Shown here: one piece after another, positions 51,577-61,314 of the stretch
How positions within the stretch are numbered: position 1 is the first letter of the stretch
Layout of the letters: every line of letters begins with the position of its first letter
Source of the DNA: an uncultured Ellagibacter sp.
Lineage (GTDB): Bacteria; Actinomycetota; Coriobacteriia; Coriobacteriales; Eggerthellaceae
NCBI GenBank assembly: GCA_934654815.1
Contig: CAKUGU010000001.1
Span: forward strand, 1-64,000
DNA: 64,000 nt
Direction: 5' to 3'
Notes under the pieces: generated by a model
Databases searched by the model: none
What the model was told of the DNA's origin: nothing
Seen by the model: the letters and a program-made list of their open reading frames with translations, nothing else
Translations under genes and position numbers: made by a program

Positions 51577-52518
51577 TTATTCGGTGTGCGCTGCGCTCGC
51601 TTCGTTTCGGGGAGTATCGGCTTTCGGGCCATTCTTGGAAAGGAGGGCCGCTCGGGCGATTGCTCCCAGGGCTCCGATGACATCAAGCGCGAGCAAGAGC
51701 GCGATGACCATGATGAAGGGCATGGGGCCGGGAACTCCGCCTGCCAAGGCGAAGCAGAAAAGCTGCACGGTTGCCTGCCCGAAATCCATGATCACCACCT
51801 GCGCGCCGCCGCCGAGTGTGTCGAGCACGGGGCTCATGCACCCGGGAATGGTGAGCAAGCCACCTGCCACGATCAAAATCGAGAACAGGGTGGGAACCGT
51901 GACCCCGGTGAGCATGACCGCAAGCTGCATAAGGGCCGAGAACGCTCCCACGCCCAGGAAGGAGAAGGCCAACGTTGCGGGCGCTAAAGACGGGTCGTGC
52001 ACGGTGAGCATGTTCGTGAGCAGATCCCCTGCGGCGTTCGGCATGATGGATACGTATGCGGGTACTGCAGCAGGCGCTCCGGTTTCTTGCGCGAAGGCAA
52101 GGGCGTCTGCACCGAGATGGGTGCTCCCTCCGTCTAGGAAGAAAATCGCCGCTGAGACGATCATGAGAATGATCATGGTCGCGCCCACGACCTTGAGCAT
52201 GATTTCCTTGAAGGCGACCCATACGCCGCGGGCGAGGCTGCCCGTCTTCATCTTCGTGCCGAAGGTGATGCCCGACATGGTCGCCCCCAGGCCGACGAAG
52301 GGAAGCGTCGCGCCCATCTCTCCGATTTTCTCGATTTTGTCCCATGCCCCGGTGGCGAATAGGACACCGCCGAGCACGCCCATAGTGAGCAGCAGTGCTA
52401 TGGTCTGGTTCCCCTCGAGAAAGGGAACCTGCCAGTAGATCATGGCGAGCCCTTGGCCGAGGAGGCCGAAGATGCCTCCCACCAAAAAGGCGCCGCCCAA
52501 TGGTTTGGCAAAGCGCAT
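51577..52518 (-). CDS. SpoVA-like (SpoVAC/SpoVAE superfamily) membrane protein
   Basis: 313 aa, about nine transmembrane segments. Residues 5-135 (GGAFLVGGIFGLLGQGLAMI ... GAWDKIEKIGEMGATLPFVG) match the SpoVAC/SpoVAE fold, and the second half (LLTIPGCMSPVLDTLGGGAQ) looks like a further related module. In sporulating Firmicutes SpoVA proteins move dipicolinic acid, an aromatic dicarboxylate; here no other sporulation gene is seen. It lies between the LuxR regulator and the Mo subunit, in the position a substrate transporter would occupy. AGGAGG precedes the ATG. Confidence 0.75.
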   Translation of the reverse strand: MRFAKPLGGAFLVGGIFGLLGQGLAMIYWQVPFLEGNQTIALLLTMGVLGGVLFATGAWDKIEKIGEMGATLPFVGLGATMSGITFGTKMKTGSLARGVWVAFKEIMLKVVGATMIILMIVSAAIFFLDGGSTHLGADALAFAQETGAPAAVPAYVSIMPNAAGDLLTNMLTVHDPSLAPATLAFSFLGVGAFSALMQLAVMLTGVTVPTLFSILIVAGGLLTIPGCMSPVLDTLGGGAQVVIMDFGQATVQLFCFALAGGVPGPMPFIMVIALLLALDVIGALGAIARAALLSKNGPKADTPRNEASAAHTE

Positions 52519-52743
52519 GATTCCTCCTCGTTTCCTCGTCTGTGCCGTAACCGGTTTGGCGAGAACAAAGATGCGCTAAACGAGGAAGCGAATCATCAAC
52601 GTCAATGCTGAAAAAGAAGGTTTCATCACTGATGCATGAGAGCTAATCATACTCGAATGGGAATGATGAATCGACGAATTGCTAGAGTTTCCCCAGTTGA
52701 ATGGCCATGAGAGGGTGGCTTTTCATGAAGGCGAATACGAGGG
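52519..52743. promoter_or_regulatory. Control region of transhydroxylase-like operon B
   Basis: 225 bp between the LuxR gene and the SpoVA-like gene, both minus strand. ATCAT-N-ATGAT arms around 52646-52667 form a dyad that could be the LuxR site. A minus-strand TTGACG (52605-52600) has only a poor -10 (CGTTTA) at 17 bp, as expected for an activator-dependent promoter. Speculative. Confidence 0.35.
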
Positions 52744-54219
52744 CTACGAAGACCGCGATATTTCACCATCGATGAGGTCGATGAGCTCTTGACGCGAATT
52801 GACGCCGATTTTTCCGTAGACCTGATACGTGTGGGAGCGGACCGTCGCGTTGGAAACGCAAAGCTCGCGTTCGATTGCCGCTGCGTTGTGCCCTTTGGAC
52901 AAAAGGAGCAGCACCTCGCGCTGGCGAGGGGACAGGCCGTACCGCTCGGCGACGGCGAGACATGCTTCTTCCCGCAAGGAGTCCGTGATTTCGAGCTTGA
53001 CGACACTGTCCTTGTCGGCAGATGCGGATTCTTTCGTTTTGCTTTGGGCTTCCGTGGTGAGGGGGTCGTGCCCTATGGGAACGATGGTCACCACGACGAA
53101 GAGAACTGCGAGGATGAGGGTGCAGCTTTGCTCGAAGGAAAGCCGCAGGGGAAGCGGTGAGAGCCCGAGGGCGATCGTTCCGTATATCCAGCCGAGCAGA
53201 AGGCCGCCGATGAAAAAGGTATTTCCGCGCAGGAACTGGTAGACGGGCTGCGATCGATGCCTTGAGACGATGACGGACAAAGAGGCCCAGCCGGACATGT
53301 CGATGAAGACGAAGCCGACGAAGGCAACGGCGGCGACGACGATGACGAGCTGCTCGGGAGGGGCTATTGCGAATAGCAGCGCGAGCGCAAGACAGATAAA
53401 AACCACTCGCAAGGTCAATTCGTAAGGGTAGTCCCTCTTCTTGGTTGCGAATAACACCGCCACTTGAAGCAGACAGCAGAGAAGCATGCTGACCCCGAAG
53501 AGCAACGTGCCATTGAAAGATTGTGGTGTTGCGAGGAAGGCGAGAAGAAGGAACCCGAAGGCGAACCCGAAGCAAACACGTACGATGCCGGTATCCCAGG
53601 TGAGGGTAAGCCGCTCTCGTCCTTCCTTGACCGGGATAAGCTCCGGTGCACCGCTTTCTCGAGAGAAAAGCAGGTAGAACACGCAGCTCAGCAAAAGAGC
53701 GGCGATCGGGGAGGCTTGGCACCAAGGCGAGGAGAGGTTCTCGCTCGCCAAGAACCAGCATCCCGCAATCGCGTAGGATGCTGCGCTCGCCGTCGGTGCC
53801 AAGTCGCGCTCGAGCAGGGAAAAGTACTCGCTCCATATGGCAATCGACAGCGGTGCCGCCGCGCCGAAGGCGCACCAGCACACAGCCGCTAGGAAAGCAG
53901 GGACGGGCATGAAGCATGCGACGACTTGGCAAAGGGGCAGCACGGACCCCAGGCAGGCCGTGACCACGATGACGGCACGGCGGTTTTTCCTGTCAGAAAT
54001 GCTGTCGGCGATCTTGCGGTAGGCGAAATGACATACCGCCATGGAAACAAGGCCGACCAGACGCAGCAAGGCGAACTCTTCGGGGTCGCTTCCGGCGTGG
54101 TTGGAGAACAGCAACGCGAACAGCCACCCGGTGGACAAGCCGAAGCCCATGAGCCCGATGATGTCCGTCGATGCGAAACGGCTTTTTTCGTCCGCCGAGG
54201 CATGTTCCTCTTCGCCCAT
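52744..54219 (-). CDS. LuxR-family regulator with a 12-TM membrane N-terminal domain
   Basis: 491 aa. Residues about 20-400 contain roughly twelve hydrophobic helices of MFS-like size; residues 425-490 are a LuxR/GerE helix-turn-helix (YGLSPRQREVLLLLSKGHNA ... SNATVRSHTYQVYGKIGVNSR). Such membrane LuxR proteins are expanded in Eggerthellaceae and are thought to sense small molecules directly. It lies just upstream of, and in line with, the SpoVA/transhydroxylase-like operon, which it probably controls. No ligand can be named. Confidence 0.88.
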   Translation of the reverse strand: MGEEEHASADEKSRFASTDIIGLMGFGLSTGWLFALLFSNHAGSDPEEFALLRLVGLVSMAVCHFAYRKIADSISDRKNRRAVIVVTACLGSVLPLCQVVACFMPVPAFLAAVCWCAFGAAAPLSIAIWSEYFSLLERDLAPTASAASYAIAGCWFLASENLSSPWCQASPIAALLLSCVFYLLFSRESGAPELIPVKEGRERLTLTWDTGIVRVCFGFAFGFLLLAFLATPQSFNGTLLFGVSMLLCCLLQVAVLFATKKRDYPYELTLRVVFICLALALLFAIAPPEQLVIVVAAVAFVGFVFIDMSGWASLSVIVSRHRSQPVYQFLRGNTFFIGGLLLGWIYGTIALGLSPLPLRLSFEQSCTLILAVLFVVVTIVPIGHDPLTTEAQSKTKESASADKDSVVKLEITDSLREEACLAVAERYGLSPRQREVLLLLSKGHNAAAIERELCVSNATVRSHTYQVYGKIGVNSRQELIDLIDGEISRSS

Positions 54220-54536
54220 GGCGTCATCCCCCTCTTTGTTTGAATTCCCCCTCGATTCACTTTACTACTATGGAAGGAACCTTCGGCGCCATTTGCGCGA
54301 TGCGTCTTTCTCCATTGTTCTCGATGTAGGCCCCATCTTCTCGACACGAAAAATCCACGTTGCGGGGTCGCGCTCTCGGGCGACTTCTGCTATCATTCAA
54401 CAGGTTGCGCTAACGAAGGCGCAATCGGGAATAAGTGCGATGATACGCGGCGGCGGTGCATATGTACCGGTTTCGGACTTGCTACGGCCACGCTTCAAAG
54501 TTATCGCATGCAGTTATTTCGCCATAAGGAGAGTAC
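54220..54536. promoter_or_regulatory. rplU upstream region
   Basis: 317 bp without a gene. A TATCAT near 54391 is a possible -10. GGTTGCGC (54403-54410) pairs with GCGCAATC (54419-54426, one G-T pair) in the leader. Whether this is an L21-binding leader cannot be judged. Confidence 0.4.
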
Positions 54537-54857
54537 ATGTACGCAATCGTAAAGACGGGCGGCAAGCAGTACAAGGTTGCCCCCGGAGACCGCATCAACA
54601 TCGAGAAGCTCGATGCTGAGGTTGGCGCAGAGGTCGAGCTTCCGGCCATCTGCATCGTTGACGGCGACAAGGTCGAGGCCGATCCGGCCAAGGCCGCTGC
54701 CACCAAGGTGACCGCTGTCATTCTCGAGCAGTTCAAGGGCGAGAAGCAGCTCGTCTTCAAGTTCAAGAAGCGCAAGAACTACAAGAAGCTGCGCGGCCAT
54801 CGCCAGCAGCTCACTCGCGTGGAAATCAAGTCCGTCGGCACCGCAACGGCCGAATAG
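54537..54857 (+). CDS. rplU: 50S ribosomal protein L21
   Basis: 106 aa, full length: MYAIVKTGGKQYKVAPGD at the N-terminus and FKKRKNYKKLRGHRQQLTRV at the C-terminus are L21 signatures. It binds 23S rRNA in the large subunit. TAAGGAGAG precedes the ATG by few bases. Operon with rpmA. Confidence 0.97.
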   Translation: MYAIVKTGGKQYKVAPGDRINIEKLDAEVGAEVELPAICIVDGDKVEADPAKAAATKVTAVILEQFKGEKQLVFKFKKRKNYKKLRGHRQQLTRVEIKSVGTATAE

Positions 54858-54877
54858 TTTAAGGGAGGCATTTTACC

Positions 54878-55135
54878 ATGGCTCATAAGAAAGGCTTAGG
54901 CTCCAGCCGTAACGGTCGCGACTCTCACGCACAGCGACTCGGCGTGAAGATGTTCGGCGGTCAGAAGGTTCGCACCGGCAACGTCATCGTTCGTCAGCGC
55001 GGCACCAAGTTCCATCCGGGCGAGAACGTCGGCCGCGGCAAGGACGACACCCTGTTCGCGCTCTGCGACGGCACGCTCGAGTTCACTCGCGGCGTGAAGC
55101 GCCGCGTGCACGTTCGCCCCGACGTCGAGGCTTAA
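54878..55135 (+). CDS. rpmA: 50S ribosomal protein L27
   Basis: 85 aa. [20 protein letters not shown] is the L27 N-terminus reaching the peptidyl-transferase centre, without the cleavable N-terminal extension seen in Firmicutes; [18 protein letters not shown] follows. GGGAGG lies upstream; 20 bp after rplU. Confidence 0.97.
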   Translation: MAHKKGLGSSRNGRDSHAQRLGVKMFGGQKVRTGNVIVRQRGTKFHPGENVGRGKDDTLFALCDGTLEFTRGVKRRVHVRPDVEA

Positions 55136-55174
55136 ACGTACACGACCGCGTAAATCGCATAGATAGTCGGTTAC

Positions 55175-55210
55175 AAGGCGCCCCCTGCTTACCAGAGGGC
55201 GCCTTTCGTT
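55175..55210 (+). terminator. Terminator after rpmA
   Basis: AAGGCGCCC (55175-55183) with GGGCGCCTT (55197-55205), then TCGTTT. Confidence 0.8.
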
Positions 55211-55216
55211 TACAAT
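55189..55216 (+). promoter_or_regulatory. Candidate obgE promoter
   Basis: TTACCA (55189-55194), 16-bp spacer, TACAAT (55211-55216), overlapping the rpmA terminator, about 50 bp before obgE. Confidence 0.4.
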
Positions 55217-55249
55217 CAACCGATACCGGGCACGAAGGCGTGCCCATAA

Positions 55250-56662
<1,413 letters not shown>

Positions 56663-56685
56663 GCGTATTCGCAGATGGGAGCGGC

Positions 56686-57843
56686 ATGAACATGAAGGAT
56701 GAGAAGGGCTTCGCCGCGTCGCGCGTGGCGGGGCGCCCGCTTGTGGTGAAGATCGGGTCCTCGACGCTCACTACAAGCGAGAGCAAGGTCGATTACGCGT
56801 TCCTCGAGGACATCGCGTCCCAGATAGCGTCCGTGCGCGCCGCCGGGTGGCAGCCGATCATCGTGACGAGCGCCGCGATCGCGTGCGGGCTCGAGTCGCT
56901 CGGGATCGAGCGGCGCCCGACCGACATGCCGAGCCTCCAGGCTGCGGCCTCGGTGGGGCAGAGCGTGCTTTCCGCCGCCTACGCGAGCGCGTTCTCCCAT
57001 CACGGCATCACGACGTCGCTCGTGCTGCTCACGCGCCGCGACACGGCCGACCGCACGGCCTACCTCCATGCGCGCGACACCTTATCCCGCCTGCTCGAGC
57101 TCGGTGTCGTTCCCATCGTGAACGAGAACGACACCGTGTCGGTCGAGCAGATCCGCTTCGGCGACAATGACACGCTCGCCGCGCTCGTGGCATGCCTCGT
57201 CGAGGCCGACCTGCTCGTGATCATGTCCGACATCGACGGGCTCTACGACGCCAACCCCGCGAAAAACGAGAACGCCCAGCTCATCAAGCGGGTCAACCGC
57301 ATTGACGAGGGAATCATGGGCGTTGCAGGCGATGCGGGCTCGTCGGTCGGGTCGGGCGGCATGATCACCAAGATCAAGGCCGCGCGCGTGCTCATGGCGG
57401 CGGGCATCCCGCTCGTCATCTGTCAGGGGCACGCCGAGCGCGCCGTCGTCCGCGCGGCGGCGGGCGAGGACATCGGCACGCGCTTCGTCGCGCTCGAGCA
57501 GCCCCACGAGATCACCCCGCGCAAGCTCTGGATCGCGCTCGGCGACGCGGCCCGCGGCGCGCTCGTGGTCGACGACGGCGCCAAGCGCGCGCTCATCGAG
57601 CGGGGAAGCTCGCTTCTGTCGGTGGGCGTGGTGCGTGTGGAAGGGCGCTTCGCTGACGGCGACATCGTCGACGTGAAGGACGGCTCGGGGCACCTGTTCG
57701 CGCGCGGGCGCACCGCGTTCTCGAGCGACGAGGTCGACCTGTCCTGCGGCCGCTCGCGCGAGGAGCTCGAGCGCAACCGGCTGCTTTCCGCCTTTGCCGA
57801 CAAACCCGTGATCCACCGCGACGACCTGATCGCGTTCGAGTAG
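56686..57843 (+). CDS. proB: Glutamate 5-kinase
   Basis: 385 aa. Amino-acid kinase domain (VVKIGSSTLT, VTSAAIACGLESLG, NENDTVSVEQIRFGDNDTLAALVA, GSGGMITKIKAA) and a C-terminal PUA domain from about 285 (GALVVDDGAKRALIERGSSLL). First step of proline synthesis. The gene starts 23 bp after obgE; proA follows after 12 bp, so the three are likely one transcript. Confidence 0.95.
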   Translation: MNMKDEKGFAASRVAGRPLVVKIGSSTLTTSESKVDYAFLEDIASQIASVRAAGWQPIIVTSAAIACGLESLGIERRPTDMPSLQAAASVGQSVLSAAYASAFSHHGITTSLVLLTRRDTADRTAYLHARDTLSRLLELGVVPIVNENDTVSVEQIRFGDNDTLAALVACLVEADLLVIMSDIDGLYDANPAKNENAQLIKRVNRIDEGIMGVAGDAGSSVGSGGMITKIKAARVLMAAGIPLVICQGHAERAVVRAAAGEDIGTRFVALEQPHEITPRKLWIALGDAARGALVVDDGAKRALIERGSSLLSVGVVRVEGRFADGDIVDVKDGSGHLFARGRTAFSSDEVDLSCGRSREELERNRLLSAFADKPVIHRDDLIAFE

Positions 57844-57855
57844 CTAGGAGGAACC

Positions 57856-59166
57856 ATGGCTTCGCTGCATGAAGAGGTGCTCGCGGTCGCGCGTGCCGCA
57901 AAGGATGCGAGCGCGGGCCTTGCCCAGACGTCGGGCGAGGAGCGCGACGCGGCGCTTCGGGCGATGGCGCGCTCGCTGCGCGAGAATGCGCATGCGATTC
58001 TCGAGGCGAACGCCTGCGACGTCGCGGCGGCGCGCGAGAAGGGCACGAAGGAAAGCCTCGTCGACCGGCTCGCGCTCTCGCCCGAGCGCGTCGAGGGCAT
58101 GGCGAGCGCGCTCGAGGACGTGGCGGGGCTTCCCGACCCGCTCGGGCGCGTGCTCGAGCATCGCGTGCTCGACTCGGGTATCGACCTTGCGCGCGTGTCC
58201 GTGCCGCTCGGCGTGGTCGCCGTGATCTACGAGGCGCGTCCGAACGTGACGGCCGACGCGGCGGGCATCTGCTTGAAGTCGGGAAACGCGTGCGTGCTGC
58301 GCGGCGGCTCGCTTGCGGCCGCATCGTGCGCGGCCATCGCGCGCGCGCTTTCCGCCGCGGCGACGGAAGCGGGGATGCCGCAAGGCTCGATCGGCATCAT
58401 CGAGTCGACCGACCGCGCCGCCGCCGATGAGCTCATGTCGCTGCGCGGCGTCGTCGACGTGCTCGTTCCCCGCGGCGGGGCGGGGCTCATCCGCCACTGC
58501 GTCGACGTGGCGAAGGTCCCCGTCATCGAGACGGGCACAGGGAACTGCCACGTGTACGTGCACGAGACCGCCGACTTCGCCATGGCGCGCGACATCGTCG
58601 TGAACGCGAAGTGCCGCCGCTTCGGCGTGTGCAACGCCTGCGAGACGCTGCTCGTCGACGCCTCTGTCGCCGATGCGTTTTTGCCCGGCGTGCTGAACGC
58701 TCTCGCCGACGCGGGCGTGGCCATCCACGCCGATGAGCAGGCGTGCCGCGCGGCGCTCGCGGCGGGGGCGGACCGCTTGCCGGTCGGTCAGGCGCTCAAG
58801 GTCGATCGCGCCACAGAGGCCGACTGGGAGACGGAGTACTTGGGTCCCGAAATCGCCGTCAAGTGCGTTTCGGGCGTCGACGAGGCCATTTCGCACATCA
58901 ACCGCTACGGCACGAAGCACTCGGAGGCCATCGTCGTCGACGAGAAGTCGGCTGCGGGGGCCGCTGCCGCGGAGCGCTTCCTTGCGGGTGTCGACGCCGC
59001 GGCCGTCTACGTCAACGCCTCGACCGCCTTCACCGACGGCGGCATGTTCGGCCTCGGCGCCGAGATCGGCATCTCCACGCAAAAGCTGCACGTGAGGGGC
59101 CCGTTTGCGACCGAGGGCCTCACGAGCTACAAGTACCTTTTGCGCGGGACGGGGCAGGTGCGCTAG
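57856..59166 (+). CDS. proA: Gamma-glutamyl phosphate reductase
   Basis: 436 aa. Aldehyde dehydrogenase-like fold: PLGVVAVIYEARPNVTADAA, CLKSGNACVLRGG, the catalytic Cys in RRFGVCNACETLLV, and STAFTDGGMFGLGAEIGIST. Reduces glutamyl phosphate with NADPH. AGGAGG lies five nt before the ATG. Confidence 0.96.
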   Translation: MASLHEEVLAVARAAKDASAGLAQTSGEERDAALRAMARSLRENAHAILEANACDVAAAREKGTKESLVDRLALSPERVEGMASALEDVAGLPDPLGRVLEHRVLDSGIDLARVSVPLGVVAVIYEARPNVTADAAGICLKSGNACVLRGGSLAAASCAAIARALSAAATEAGMPQGSIGIIESTDRAAADELMSLRGVVDVLVPRGGAGLIRHCVDVAKVPVIETGTGNCHVYVHETADFAMARDIVVNAKCRRFGVCNACETLLVDASVADAFLPGVLNALADAGVAIHADEQACRAALAAGADRLPVGQALKVDRATEADWETEYLGPEIAVKCVSGVDEAISHINRYGTKHSEAIVVDEKSAAGAAAAERFLAGVDAAAVYVNASTAFTDGGMFGLGAEIGISTQKLHVRGPFATEGLTSYKYLLRGTGQVR

Positions 59167-59168
59167 GC

Positions 59169-59840
59169 GTGGGGGAGAGGGCATCGCTCATCGACCACGT
59201 GTGCGACCGGTTCGATCGCCTCGGCGCCGACGGATCGCGCACGCGCCTCGGCATCATGGGCGGCACGTTCGACCCGATCCACATCGGGCATTTGGCCTGC
59301 GCCGAGCAGGCGCGGGAGGCCTACGGGCTTTCCGCGGTCGTGTTCATTCCCGCGGGAAACCCCGTGTTCAAGCGCGACCGCGACGTCACGCCTGCGGCCG
59401 ACCGCCTGGAAATGTGCCGGCTCGCGGTTAAGAGCAATCCCGCCTTCGACGTGAGCGCGCTCGAGATAAAGCGCGGGGGCAACACCTACACTGTGGACAC
59501 GCTGCGCGAGCTGCGCTCGTTCTACCCCGACAACGTCGAGCTCTTCTTCATCACAGGGGCCGACGCGGTGGCCAAGATCTCGCGGTGGCACGAAAGCGAG
59601 GAGGTCGCCCGCCTCGCGCGGTTCATCGCGGTGACGCGCCCCGGCTACGACTTGTCGGAGGTGCGCCGCGCGCTTAACGAGGGGCCGTTTTCGGTCGACT
59701 TCCTCGAGGCGACGGCGTTGTCGGTTTCGTCGAGCGATCTCAGGCAACGCGTCCGCGCGGGTAAATCGATTCGGTATCTGACGATGGCCGGCGTGCTCGA
59801 CTACATCGAGGCGCACGGGCTCTATCGAAAGGAGAAGTGA
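59169..59840 (+). CDS. nadD: Nicotinate-nucleotide adenylyltransferase
   Basis: 223 aa from GTG 59169. The nucleotidyltransferase motif IMGGTFDPIHIGHL and the C-terminal SSSDLRQRVRAGKSIRYL (ISxT/SxxR motif) are present. Makes deamido-NAD. About 28 residues precede the usual start; an ATG at the IMGGTF Met is possible, but the charged extension is in frame and directly follows proA. It leads into yqeK and rsfS, a common order. Confidence 0.92.
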   Translation: MGERASLIDHVCDRFDRLGADGSRTRLGIMGGTFDPIHIGHLACAEQAREAYGLSAVVFIPAGNPVFKRDRDVTPAADRLEMCRLAVKSNPAFDVSALEIKRGGNTYTVDTLRELRSFYPDNVELFFITGADAVAKISRWHESEEVARLARFIAVTRPGYDLSEVRRALNEGPFSVDFLEATALSVSSSDLRQRVRAGKSIRYLTMAGVLDYIEAHGLYRKEK

Positions 59841-59847
59841 CCCGAAC

Positions 59848-60507
59848 GTGGGTAAGGTTAACGAATGCGATGCGAGCCCCGAAGGCGACGCGCTTAGCGA
59901 CGATTTCTTCGAGGCGCGCAAGGCCGAGCTTTCGGGGCGTGTGAGCGAGAAGCGCTTCACGCACGTGATGGGCGTGGTGAAGGCGGCGGAGAAGCTCGCC
60001 CGTACCTACGGCGTCGACGTGCGCCGCGCGCGCCTGGCGGGGCTGCTCCACGATTGGGACAAGGGCTACGACGACGAGGACATACGCAAGCGCGCCCGTG
60101 AGGTGGGGATCTCGGTCGACCCGTGGATCTTCGAGCACCAGCCGCGGCTCCTCCATGGCCCGACGGCCGCGGCGGCGCTTGGGCGCGCGTTCCCGCAGAT
60201 TCCCGCCGATGTGCTTCAGGCGATCGACCGTCACACCACGGGCGAAGTCGATATGACGCCGCTCGATATGGTACTCTACTGCGCAGATGCGCTTGAGGAG
60301 AACCGCCGGTTCGGCCGCGTCGACGAGCTTCGCGCGCTTATCGGGAAGGCGACGCTCGAAGAGCTGTTCGTGGCGGTGCTCGGCTATTGGACGATTCTCA
60401 TCATCGAGCAAGGGCGCACGCTCCATCCGCGCACGGTCGCGGTGTGGAACGCGTACGCTGTGAAGAACGAGAAACCCTACGTGAACAAGAAGAAGCGAAA
60501 GGAATAA
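59848..60507 (+). CDS. yqeK: YqeK-family HD-domain hydrolase
   Basis: 219 aa from GTG 59848 (AAGGAG about 13 nt upstream, in the end of nadD). The HD metal site is in KRFTHVMGVV and LAGLLHDWDKG, with HGPTAAAA and IDRHTTGEVDMTPLDMVLYCAD following; this is the YqeK pattern, an Ap4A hydrolase family. A basic C-terminal tail (VNKKKRKE) extends beyond the domain. Confidence 0.88.
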   Translation: MGKVNECDASPEGDALSDDFFEARKAELSGRVSEKRFTHVMGVVKAAEKLARTYGVDVRRARLAGLLHDWDKGYDDEDIRKRAREVGISVDPWIFEHQPRLLHGPTAAAALGRAFPQIPADVLQAIDRHTTGEVDMTPLDMVLYCADALEENRRFGRVDELRALIGKATLEELFVAVLGYWTILIIEQGRTLHPRTVAVWNAYAVKNEKPYVNKKKRKE

Positions 60508-60509
60508 CT

Positions 60510-60935
60510 GTGACGGACACCGAAAAGAAGACGTCGCGCGAGCTCGCGCTCATCGCGGCGGTTGCTGCCGACGAGAAGAAGGCGAGCGATATCGTCGTGC
60601 AGAACGTCGCCGAGCTCGTCGGCGAAACCGATTACTTCGTGATCGTGACCGCGTCGAACAGCCGTCAGGTCTCCTCGATCGTCGACGAGATCGAGGACCA
60701 GCTGCGCGACAAGGGCGGCGTGAAGCCCCTGCATCGCGAGGGAACCCGCGACGGATCGTGGTCGCTGCTCGACTACGGCGAGCTCGTCGTGCACGTGTTC
60801 CAGCCCGAGACGCGCGAGTTCTATCGCTTAGAGGAACTCTGGAACGACGCGCCGGTGGTCGACCTTGCGAAGGAAGCGGGGCTTACCGACGTGGTCTACT
60901 CCGACCGCATCTCGAAGCTGCTGTCGAAGAGGTAG
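60510..60935 (+). CDS. rsfS: Ribosome silencing factor RsfS
   Basis: 141 aa from GTG 60510 with AAAGGA upstream. The RsfS/Iojap fold shows as KASDIVVQNV, ETDYFVIVTASNSRQVSSI, HREGTRDGSWSLLDYGELVVHVF and REFYRLEELWNDAP. It binds L14 and blocks subunit joining when nutrients are short. Last gene of the run, followed by a strong terminator. Confidence 0.94.
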   Translation: MTDTEKKTSRELALIAAVAADEKKASDIVVQNVAELVGETDYFVIVTASNSRQVSSIVDEIEDQLRDKGGVKPLHREGTRDGSWSLLDYGELVVHVFQPETREFYRLEELWNDAPVVDLAKEAGLTDVVYSDRISKLLSKR

Positions 60936-60979
60936 GCTTCGCTCACCGTGCGGCAGCGCTATGCTCGCTGCTCGCGACG

Positions 60980-61026
60980 AAGGCCCCGAACCGCACCGCG
61001 CAAGCGGGGTTCGGGGCCTTCTTTTT
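60980..61026 (+). terminator. Strong terminator after rsfS
   Basis: A perfect 13-bp stem AAGGCCCCGAACC/GGTTCGGGGCCTT followed by CTTTTT. Confidence 0.95.
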
Positions 61027-61314
61027 CCCGGGTTTCGCGCGGAAAGGGCGTTGCTTTCCAACGCGGTTCCAACAAGGAGAAATTTTTTCCTTTCGCGGTA
61101 GTAAACGGGTTTTCGGGGCAGAGCGCGCGGAGATGGGGCGCCCTTCCCTCGTGAGCTCGGCTGCCGTGCGCGCTTAAGCCCTGGCCCGATTTCGCCTCTA
61201 TCGCGCCGAGCATGCGCACAATAATCGGTTTAATCGATGGGCCTACTCCTATACAATAAGGTAGCTACCGTATGATAAAGCAACGTTTCGGCACGTCATC
61301 CGAAGGAGTTGCTC
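61027..61314. promoter_or_regulatory. Upstream region of the large regulator gene
   Basis: 288 bp without a gene. TTTAAT (61229-61234), a 17-bp spacer and TACAAT (61252-61257) form a candidate promoter; GGTAGCTACC (61260-61269) is a perfect palindrome at the predicted start of transcription and could be an operator. Confidence 0.5.
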
